From positions 1 through 22,291 of the forward strand of contig CAKPRW010000015.1 of assembly GCA_934183045.1 (NCBI GenBank): a stretch of 22,291 nt of DNA, in the 5' to 3' direction. The notes below the pieces were generated by a model that saw nothing but the letters and a program-made list of their open reading frames with translations, did not search any database and was not told the origin of the DNA. Origin of the DNA: an uncultured Clostridia bacterium (GTDB taxonomy: Bacteria; Bacillota; Clostridia; TANB77; CAG-508). Made by a program: the position numbers and the translations under genes. Numbering within the stretch: the first letter of the stretch is position 1; every line of letters begins with the position of its first letter. Shown here piece by piece: positions 16,574 through 22,291 of this stretch.

Positions 16574-16602
16574 TTGCTATTTTTAATAATTTATTGTATG
16601 AT
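16574..16602 (+). promoter_or_regulatory. Promoter of the 16667-21029 cassette
   Basis: TTGCTA (16574-16579), a 17-base spacer and TATGAT (16597-16602). It lies after the glucosaminidase gene, which has no clear terminator of its own, so readthrough is also possible. Confidence 0.6.
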
Positions 16603-16666
16603 ATAAAAGTATAATCATAATTAGGAAATAATTACCAAAGAGAGAACTAAGAAAGGGGCATAATAG

Positions 16667-17074
16667 ATGAAAAAAACAATAAAAATCTTCATGATATTAA
16701 CAGTAATAATTGGAATATTTTTATGTACTAATAAAATTTATGCTGAAAGTAAAGCTATAGACGAAAGAACAGAAAGCAAAATAGTAGAAATAAAAAATAA
16801 TACTGCTAAATCTCTAGATGATTATAAACAAAAATATGGCTCAGATGCATATGGAACTGTAGCATATATTTTAAATATAGTTAGAATATATAGTATTCCG
16901 TTATGTTTTTTGGGAATTGCAATTGGAGCAATACACCAATACATTTTAGGTATCAGAAAACTTGATACTTTAGAAAAAGGTATGGGGTTAATTGTAACTT
17001 TTGTAACATTATTAATTATATGCCAAATATTACCACTAGCATTTGCTGTGTTTGTAAAATTTGGAAGGGGGTAA
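16667..17074 (+). CDS. Small exported/two-helix membrane protein, VirB2/TrbC-like layout
   Basis: The 135-residue product has a signal peptide with likely cleavage after A26 (KIYA|ES). A charged extracytoplasmic stretch follows, then two hydrophobic segments at about residues 65-92 and 104-131, and a short FGRG end. Signal peptide plus two helices around a small positively charged turn (GIRKLDTLEKG) is the layout of VirB2/TrbC pilins of type IV secretion and of similar small Gram-positive membrane proteins. That resemblance is in architecture, not in sequence I can identify. AAAGGGG precedes the ATG. The next gene starts 3 bases after the stop, so the two are almost certainly translated together and may act together. 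Confidence 0.75.
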   Translation: MKKTIKIFMILTVIIGIFLCTNKIYAESKAIDERTESKIVEIKNNTAKSLDDYKQKYGSDAYGTVAYILNIVRIYSIPLCFLGIAIGAIHQYILGIRKLDTLEKGMGLIVTFVTLLIICQILPLAFAVFVKFGRG

Positions 17075-17077
17075 CAA

Positions 17078-19864
17078 ATGAAAGTTCTATTTGCTGTAAG
17101 TAATGAAGAAATATCAGAATCAATTGTGAAAAAATATCAAAAGGAATATAAGGAAATTATTTCTTATAAAAATGTCTATTACTTTAATGCAATATTGAAA
17201 GAATTACAAAAAGATAAAACTTATGATAGAGTAGTAATAAGCGAAGATTTAGAAACATTTACAAGTACACAATACGATCAAATAGATAAATTTATTTTTG
17301 AAAAATTAGATAGTATAAGTGATGAAGCTTCAAATGTAAGAGGAAATGATATACCAATTATATTAATTTGTGCTGATAGAAGAACAAAATCAGAACAACT
17401 ACTAGTTAAACTATTTGGTATTGGAATTTATGACGCACTAATAGGAAATGATAGAAGCATTGACCAGGTGTGTCAATTAATAAATAAACCTCGTTTAAAG
17501 AAAGAGGCTAAAGTTTATTATAAAATAGATTCAGAAGAAGTAAGTTATCAAGCTGAAAACGAAAATGATGTTAGTGAAATGGAAATTCAAAACATAGTAG
17601 CACATTATAAAAGATTAGGAAAAAATGAAGATAAATATATAGACAGTTTTGATAATATTGCTGCACAATATAATGATACACAATTAAGAATAATAACTAA
17701 ATTCTTACCACTAAATGTTAGAGCTGTTTTGGAAGAAAGATCACCAAAATATCAACAAATAATGTCATTCAATAATAGTGTATCAGATAGCTTAAGATAT
17801 CAAATTGAAAAAGATGAAAAAACAGGACCAAGTGAAACATTATTAAAACAAACAGTAAAAGAAAGACCTTTAACAGAACCAATAGTTATTCCATCTTCAG
17901 TTAATATGCAAGGAAATAGAAAATTATCAAAAAAGAAACCACAACCACAAGTAACTAGACCAGTAGAAACGAATATTAATCAAAATCAAATAAATAATAA
18001 TATACCTAATGTAAACCGCAATAATGTTGAAAATTATATGCCAAATATACCAAGTGCACCAAGTGTACAGGAAACTGAAAATGTAAATGTTGAACCACAA
18101 AATAATATTGACCAAAATGATGAAATCATGAAAGATATTCAAGAACAACTTACACAATATGCTAATTCACAAAAAAATAATACTAGTACAAATATGGAAA
18201 CATCAGTGCCAACCAATACAACAAACGAAAGTAGCATATCAGAAGAACCAGTGGCTCAACCAGTAAAAAGAGGAAGAGGAAGACCACGTAAAAATCCTGT
18301 TCCAACAGAAGATACTACACCTAAAGTAAAAAGAGGAAGAGGAAGACCACGTAAAAATCCTATTCCAGAACCAGAGCCAGAGCCAGAAGTAGAGATGAAC
18401 AGTAAGTTTGATAATATATTACCAGGATTTGAAGATGTAGATACAAGTAACTCTTCATCAACAAATCAAGGACGTGAAAATGAAGTTGATACAATGTTGC
18501 CAGGATTTGATGAAACATCAAATAGTAGTGAAAATATGTTACCTGGATTTGAATCATTAGATTTACAAAGTGAAAGTGTATCAACAGAACCAGAATCAAA
18601 AATAAATGATACAGAAAATATATTACCAGGATTTGATGAACCTGTATCAAACACAGAACAACAATCAAGTGGAATGTTACCTGGAATGGATGATTTATAC
18701 ACAAATAATAATGAAGCAACAGATACAACATTTAATAATACTTCTAGTACAGTATTACCTGGATTTGATGATGTGAAAAATGATGCTTCTAGCAATGTAA
18801 ATACAAATATTAATGAATACGATAATTCATATAATACAAATAGTAATTATAACTATAATAATAATCAATTTGGAATAGATAATAATTATAATAGTTACAA
18901 TAATAATAGTGACTATAATAGCAATTATCAAGATCAATATAATACAGATTCATTCCAATATGAAAGTAATATTGACTTATCTAATTTATTAACTCCAGAT
19001 AAAAAAATAGCAACATTTGTTGGGACAAGCAAGAATGGAACATCATTTATTGTTAATAATATAGCAGAATATATGTCATCTGTAATGGGAGTTAAAACAG
19101 CAATATTAGATACAACTAGAAATAGAAATTCATATTATATATATACAAAAAATGAGGAAGAGTTAAGAAATATAGCTGCAAATAGTATAGATGGATTAAC
19201 AAAAGGAATTGCAAAAGGAATTGATGTAAATAAAAACTTAACAGTATATACTTCTTTACCAGATGGAGAAAACTCAATAAATTATGTTGATGAAATATTA
19301 GAAACTTTATTAAAAAATTATTCTTTAATATTAATAGATACAGATTTTAATACGCCAATAGGATACTTTAAACAAACACAAGACTTATATTTAGTACAAA
19401 CTTTGGATATTTTAACAATACAACCATTAACAGCATTTTTAAGAGATTTAAAATCAAAAAATATATTAGATGAACAAAAATTAAAAATTATATTAAACAA
19501 AGTTGTTAAAATAAGAGGAGTAACAGAAAAAACTATTGTTGGAGGAATGGCATACTATAATGATCCTGCAATGTCATTTATGACAGAATTATTTGATAGA
19601 AATACAGTAAAATATTTAACAGTTCCTTTTGAAGAAGAAATTTATACTAAATATTTACAAGGTGTAATTGAATGTGAAATTACATTAAAAGGATATTCAA
19701 AAAGTTTTAATCAAACATTAGGACAATTAGCAAATATGGTTTATCCAAAATTAACAATAGGAAATAGTAACACATATACACCACCATCAATGGGAAATGT
19801 AGGAGGAAACAGTTTCTCATCAAATATGAACAGTACATTGGAACAAATGAGAAAAAAATATTAA
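17078..19864 (+). CDS. TadZ/CpaE-like ParA-family protein with AT-hooks and low-complexity linker
   Basis: The 928-residue protein has an N-terminal part (about 1-150) with the strand pattern of a receiver-like domain (KVLFAVS, YDRVVIS, IPIILICA). Two AT-hooks, RGRGRPRKNP, follow at about 398-407 and 419-428. Next come six LPG[FM][DE] repeats (447-565) and an Asn/Tyr/Ser-rich linker to about 632. A C-terminal ParA/MinD fold (about 637-905) has FVGTSKNGTS where the deviant Walker A should be, so both signature lysines seem lost, and LILIDTDFNTP as Walker B. Receiver-like plus degenerate ParA is the plan of TadZ/CpaE, which position pili. Such proteins bind membrane or DNA and recruit partners. 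GAAGGGGGT overlaps the upstream stop region. Confidence 0.8.
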   Translation: MKVLFAVSNEEISESIVKKYQKEYKEIISYKNVYYFNAILKELQKDKTYDRVVISEDLETFTSTQYDQIDKFIFEKLDSISDEASNVRGNDIPIILICADRRTKSEQLLVKLFGIGIYDALIGNDRSIDQVCQLINKPRLKKEAKVYYKIDSEEVSYQAENENDVSEMEIQNIVAHYKRLGKNEDKYIDSFDNIAAQYNDTQLRIITKFLPLNVRAVLEERSPKYQQIMSFNNSVSDSLRYQIEKDEKTGPSETLLKQTVKERPLTEPIVIPSSVNMQGNRKLSKKKPQPQVTRPVETNINQNQINNNIPNVNRNNVENYMPNIPSAPSVQETENVNVEPQNNIDQNDEIMKDIQEQLTQYANSQKNNTSTNMETSVPTNTTNESSISEEPVAQPVKRGRGRPRKNPVPTEDTTPKVKRGRGRPRKNPIPEPEPEPEVEMNSKFDNILPGFEDVDTSNSSSTNQGRENEVDTMLPGFDETSNSSENMLPGFESLDLQSESVSTEPESKINDTENILPGFDEPVSNTEQQSSGMLPGMDDLYTNNNEATDTTFNNTSSTVLPGFDDVKNDASSNVNTNINEYDNSYNTNSNYNYNNNQFGIDNNYNSYNNNSDYNSNYQDQYNTDSFQYESNIDLSNLLTPDKKIATFVGTSKNGTSFIVNNIAEYMSSVMGVKTAILDTTRNRNSYYIYTKNEEELRNIAANSIDGLTKGIAKGIDVNKNLTVYTSLPDGENSINYVDEILETLLKNYSLILIDTDFNTPIGYFKQTQDLYLVQTLDILTIQPLTAFLRDLKSKNILDEQKLKIILNKVVKIRGVTEKTIVGGMAYYNDPAMSFMTELFDRNTVKYLTVPFEEEIYTKYLQGVIECEITLKGYSKSFNQTLGQLANMVYPKLTIGNSNTYTPPSMGNVGGNSFSSNMNSTLEQMRKKY
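18262..18361 (+). repeat. Exact 37-bp direct repeat encoding two AT-hooks
   Basis: Positions 18262-18298 and 18325-18361 are identical over 37 bases, 63 bases (21 codons) apart. Each encodes VKRGRGRPRKNP. Identity at third codon positions suggests recent duplication or gene conversion. Confidence 0.9.
18416..18772 (+). repeat. Six LPG[FM][DE] peptide repeats
   Basis: ILPGFED, MLPGFDE, MLPGFES, ILPGFDE, MLPGMDD and VLPGFDD occur at irregular spacings of about 14-28 codons, joined by Ser/Asn/Glu-rich linkers. The even anchors in disordered sequence look like short linear binding motifs. Confidence 0.85.
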
Positions 19865-19889
19865 CTTCTAAAGGAGGGAGAAAACAAGA

Positions 19890-21029
19890 GTGATAATAGC
19901 AGTAGTTGTTATATTAGTTTTTATAGTAATAGGACTAATTATATATAATTTATCAATACACAAAAAAATACAAAAATTTAGAAATATGAATCAAAGAATC
20001 AACAACTTAACTGTAGTACAAGATTTTATGAACGCTATAGGCGAGACTTCAAGTGTTGAAGAAAAAATAGTAAAAATCAATGAAATACTAATAGAAAGAT
20101 ATGAAATCAAGTATTCAACAATTGTTGTATTCAATGGTGCTGAGTATGAAATAAAAGCATCTAATGTTGATAGAAAACATTGGGACTCTTTAAAATCATT
20201 GCAAAGTGTAGATATGTTTAAAGACAGTATTGAGACAGCAACACCTAAGTATGTTACTGTAAACAATGAAAATGAAAGATTACCATATCAACAAATGGAA
20301 TTTGGAAGAGCAAAATCAGCAATTTTCTTCCCTCTATATATAGATAATGTATATATTGGATACTGGATAATGGAAAGTGGTACTCCACATGATTTTGATA
20401 ATGTGGATACCACAGTATTAGAAGTAATAAAAGATAATATTGTATCTGTATTAAAAACAGTAGTTCATCAAAAAACATTAGAATCAATAGTAAGAAAAGA
20501 TCTATTTACAGGATTATATTCAGAAGAATATTTATATGGTGAAGGAAAACAAATAATAGATCAATACACAATGTCTACAATCTGTATGTTTAAAATTATT
20601 AATATACAAGATATAAATAAAAAATATTGTAGAGAATTGGGAAACAAAGTTATTACCAAAATTAGTGAATATATAGAACAAAGCATTTCTAAAGAATATG
20701 TTTTTGTAAGATATATGGGACCTAAATTTGTTATTGCATTTTCAGGAGTCGAAGCTGACGGAGTTGCAGATTTCCTAAATGAAATAAAAGAAAAAATAGA
20801 AACAACAGAAATTTCGTTAACAGAACAAGAAATAAAAGAATTAAATTTAGATGTTAACAAAAGAGCAAGAGACGATGATGAAGATGATTGCAATATGAGT
20901 GTAATACCAAAATTAAATTTTGTAATATCAACATATTATAAAGGAACAGGACTAGAAGAAGTTCTAAAAAAATTAGAAGAATATCTAGACAATGCCGATA
21001 TAAACGAAAGTGATATAACTAATATATAA
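19890..21029 (+). CDS. Membrane-anchored GAF protein with degenerate GGDEF domain
   Basis: The 379-residue product starts at GTG 19890, about 10 bases after AAGGAGGGAG. Residues 1-20 form a membrane helix, followed by a short coiled segment. A GAF-type sensor domain covers about 40-195 (STIVVFNGAEYEI, AIFFPLYIDNVYIGYW). A GGDEF-like domain follows at about 200-370: it opens KDLFTGLY, like the usual RDxLTGL, but the active-site motif is MGPKF (276-280) instead of GGDEF, in RYMGPKFVIAF. Cyclase activity is therefore unlikely; it may bind nucleotide or act as a protein interface. An acidic insert (DDDEDD) lies near 328-333. It is 25 bases after the TadZ-like gene, consistent with one operon. Confidence 0.85.
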   Translation: MIIAVVVILVFIVIGLIIYNLSIHKKIQKFRNMNQRINNLTVVQDFMNAIGETSSVEEKIVKINEILIERYEIKYSTIVVFNGAEYEIKASNVDRKHWDSLKSLQSVDMFKDSIETATPKYVTVNNENERLPYQQMEFGRAKSAIFFPLYIDNVYIGYWIMESGTPHDFDNVDTTVLEVIKDNIVSVLKTVVHQKTLESIVRKDLFTGLYSEEYLYGEGKQIIDQYTMSTICMFKIINIQDINKKYCRELGNKVITKISEYIEQSISKEYVFVRYMGPKFVIAFSGVEADGVADFLNEIKEKIETTEISLTEQEIKELNLDVNKRARDDDEDDCNMSVIPKLNFVISTYYKGTGLEEVLKKLEEYLDNADINESDITNI

Positions 21030-21047
21030 AATAAAGGAGGAGTGTAT

Positions 21048-21299
21048 ATGGAATTTGATAAAACAATGCATTTTAATGTAGAAAGAGAAGAAAACACTAA
21101 ATGTAAGGAAATATTAAAAGATGTATACGAATCATTAGTAGAAAAAGGATATAATCCAATAAATCAAATTGTAGGATATATTTTATCAGGAGATCCTACT
21201 TATATAACAAGTCATAATGATGCTAGAAATAAGATTAGAACTATTGAAAGAGATGAATTACTTGAAAAAATGGTTAAAAATTATATAGGACTTGAATAA
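21048..21299 (+). CDS. ireB: IreB family regulatory phosphoprotein (UPF0297, YrzL)
   Basis: The 83-residue protein contains NPINQIVGYILSGDPTYITS and NDARNKIRTIERDELLE, the defining stretches of the IreB/DUF965 family. In Enterococcus faecalis IreB is phosphorylated by the PASTA kinase IreK and limits cephalosporin resistance. Of the two N-terminal threonines known there, only the second seems conserved (T6 here, in FDKTMHFNV). Start ATG 21048 is chosen because AAAGGAGG ends at 21040; an in-frame GTG at 21042 is too close. ruvX starts 1 base after its stop. The ireB-ruvX-DUF1292 order is conserved in Firmicutes. No PASTA kinase gene lies in the window. Confidence 0.95.
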   Translation: MEFDKTMHFNVEREENTKCKEILKDVYESLVEKGYNPINQIVGYILSGDPTYITSHNDARNKIRTIERDELLEKMVKNYIGLE

Positions 21300-21300
21300 T

Positions 21301-21735
21301 ATGAGAATTTTAGGAATAGATTACGGAGAAGCAAGAGTAGGAGTTGCTATTACTGATGAATTAAATATAACAGCACAAGGTTTAGAAACAATACAAAGAA
21401 ATGGTTCGGATAAAGTTGTATTAAGACGATTGGATGAAATACTAGAACAATACGAAGTAAATACAATTGTAGTAGGTATGCCGTTTAATATGAATGGAAC
21501 AATATCTCAAAGAGCAGAAATAACAGAACAATTTATACATAAACTAAAGTGCAAATATAACAAGTTGAAAATTGATTGGATCGACGAAAGACTAACAACA
21601 GTAGAAGCACATAAAACAATGAACTTTTTAGATGTAAATAAGAATAAAAAAAGAAATATAGTGGATACTATATCAGCAGTATATATTTTAGAGACTTATT
21701 TAAATAAATTGAAAAATTCATTGAAAAATAATTAA
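21301..21735 (+). CDS. ruvX: Putative pre-16S rRNA nuclease / Holliday junction resolvase-like YqgF
   Basis: The 144-residue protein has the RNase H-like fold signatures of the YqgF family: D7 in GIDYGEARVGVA, VVGMPFNMNG near 57-66, E96 in WIDERLTT and D122 in VDTISAVYILETYL. These three acidic residues are the expected metal ligands. Family members mature the 5' end of 16S rRNA in E. coli; the resolvase role is older and less certain. ATG 21301 is used rather than the in-frame TTG at 21292, since it opens the conserved MRILGIDYG. A weak AGGA lies in the end of ireB, so translational coupling is likely. Confidence 0.96.
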   Translation: MRILGIDYGEARVGVAITDELNITAQGLETIQRNGSDKVVLRRLDEILEQYEVNTIVVGMPFNMNGTISQRAEITEQFIHKLKCKYNKLKIDWIDERLTTVEAHKTMNFLDVNKNKKRNIVDTISAVYILETYLNKLKNSLKNN

Positions 21736-21760
21736 TAATACGTTATTATATTATTATAAT
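21732..21760 (+). promoter_or_regulatory. Possible promoter before the DUF1292 gene
   Basis: TTAATA (21732-21737), a 17-base spacer and TATAAT (21755-21760). The region is very AT-rich, so chance is possible. Confidence 0.3.
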
Positions 21761-21796
21761 AAAAAACATGTAATAAAAATTGAAAGGAGAAAAAAC

Positions 21797-22105
21797 ATGG
21801 AAGAAAATTTTGAAGGAGAAGAATTAGATAACATAGTTATATTAAATGATGAAGATGGAAATGAAGTTAAATTTGAATTTTTAGATTTAGTTGAATTAGA
21901 TGAAGAAGAATATGTAGTATTACTACCAGTAAATGAAACAGGAGAAGAAGACGAAGGAGAAGTTGTAATATTAAAAGTAGAAGATTCAGATGAAGAAGAT
22001 TCAGACGAAGAAGCATATGTAAGTGTAGAAGATGAAGAAGTTTTAAATAAAGTATTTGAAATATTCAAAGAAAAATTCAAAGATGAATTTGACTTTGTAG
22101 ACTAA
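21797..22105 (+). CDS. DUF1292 family acidic protein (YrzB-like)
   Basis: The 102-residue protein is very acidic. It contains the family core: a strand pair IVILNDEDGNEVKFEFLDLVELDEEEYVVLLPV followed by VVILKVEDSD, then an acidic run (DSDEEDSDEEAY) and a C-terminal helix EEVLNKVFEIFKEKFKDEF. The biochemical role of DUF1292 proteins is unknown to me. The gene is a constant neighbour of ireB and ruvX in Firmicutes, which supports the call. GAAAGGAG precedes the ATG. A hairpin terminator follows. Confidence 0.92.
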   Translation: MEENFEGEELDNIVILNDEDGNEVKFEFLDLVELDEEEYVVLLPVNETGEEDEGEVVILKVEDSDEEDSDEEAYVSVEDEEVLNKVFEIFKEKFKDEFDFVD

Positions 22106-22120
22106 TAAGTCGGATAAATG

Positions 22121-22150
22121 AGGGTAAAAGTGTTTTCACTTTTACCCTTT
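22121..22150 (+). terminator. Hairpin after the DUF1292 gene
   Basis: AGGGTAAAAGTG (22121-22132) pairs with CACTTTTACCCT (22137-22148) around TTTT. The T tail is short, so termination may be partial. Confidence 0.65.
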
Positions 22151-22155
22151 ACGTA

Positions 22156-22258
22156 ATTGCCAAAAGGGCCGGGTCTATTTGGCAATATAAAATTTATTTT
22201 TAAATTAAGTAAAAAGTAATTAAGAAAATTGTCAAATAGACCCGGCCCTTTTGACAAT
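22156..22258. repeat. Twin hairpins with complementary 13-base loops, REP/BIME-like
   Basis: Hairpin A (22156-22186) is ATTGCCAAA + loop AGGGCCGGGTCTA + TTTGGCAAT. Hairpin B (22228-22258) is ATTGTCAAA + loop TAGACCCGGCCCT + TTTGACAAT. Loop B is the exact reverse complement of loop A. The stems differ by one compensated base pair (C-G against T-A), which keeps each local hairpin perfect. A 41-base AT-rich spacer separates them. The region is GC-rich against its surroundings and ends 2 bases before the next gene's ribosome site. Confidence 0.85.
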
Positions 22259-22274
22259 TAAAGGGGGAAAACAA

Positions 22275-22291
22275 ATGAAAAATTTTTCTAC
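22275..22291 (+). CDS. Start of a further gene (cut by window edge)
   Basis: ATG 22275 with AAAGGGGGA a few bases upstream opens MKNFS and runs off the window. In Bacillus the gene after yrzB is the lytic transglycosylase mltG; whether that holds here cannot be seen. Confidence 0.5.

Noticed and set aside
18416..18772. CRISPR-like array in the LPGF repeat region
   Set aside because: Repeats are short, codon-phased, variable at DNA level and unevenly spaced; they are peptide repeats.
18360..18795. Antisense open frames opposite the repeat region of the TadZ-like gene
   Set aside because: They mirror the repetitive codons of the sense gene and have no ribosome site or recognisable domain.
16667..21029. 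A type IV secretion or conjugative element
   Set aside because: Only one VirB2-like small protein is present; no VirB4/VirD4 ATPase, relaxase, integrase or attachment repeat is seen.
21754..22080. Ser-rich antisense frame opposite the DUF1292 gene
   Set aside because: The Ser/Thr richness is the complement of GAA/GAT codons in the acidic sense protein.

Overview
The window is AT-rich chromosomal DNA of a Gram-positive bacterium of the class Clostridia, probably a low-GC gut-type lineage (inferred from codon use, strong AGGAGG ribosome sites, tig-clpP-clpX order, spoVG, IreB and DUF1292). I see no rRNA, tRNA, CRISPR array, transposase or prophage gene. Most of the content is conserved housekeeping; the accessory interest is in the right half and between genes.

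Layout. (1) 2-1522: 3' part of a large FtsX-type ABC permease, then a two-way terminator and rpmB on the minus strand. (2) 2017-5408: tig, clpP and clpX, the protein quality-control block; a GC-rich hairpin sits on the clpX stop codon, and a shared terminator separates it from convergent murC. (3) 6924-7242: a divergent control region with a sigma-A-type promoter for murC and a textbook sigma-H-type promoter for spoVG. (4) 7719-12107: pth, an RNase E/G-family gene, rimO and an unknown acidic protein, spaced 9-16 bases apart as one operon. rimO carries a one-base insertion at codon 8. In Bacillus subtilis spoVG and pth lie in one cluster with glmU, prs and ctc between them; here those three are absent. 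(5) 12243-16566: a small membrane protein; a minus-strand pair (an unknown anchored protein and a long-chain acyl-CoA synthetase-like enzyme); and a cell-wall hydrolase with G5, SH3 and glucosaminidase domains. (6) 16667-21029: a tightly packed three-gene cassette: a small secreted/two-helix membrane protein, a 928-residue TadZ/ParA-like protein with two AT-hooks and long low-complexity repeats, and a membrane GAF plus degenerate GGDEF protein. (7) 21048-22105: ireB, ruvX and a DUF1292 gene, an order also known from Bacillus (yrzL-yrrK-yrzB), but with the cassette where alaS would be expected. (8) 22121-22291: a hairpin, then two 31-base hairpins with perfectly complementary 13-base loops, then the first codons of another gene.

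The strongest leads are the CUU-CGG frameshift site in rimO, the paired complementary-loop hairpins at 22156-22258, and the 16667-21029 cassette, which looks like a membrane-associated assembly or positioning system whose enzymatic motifs have all degenerated.
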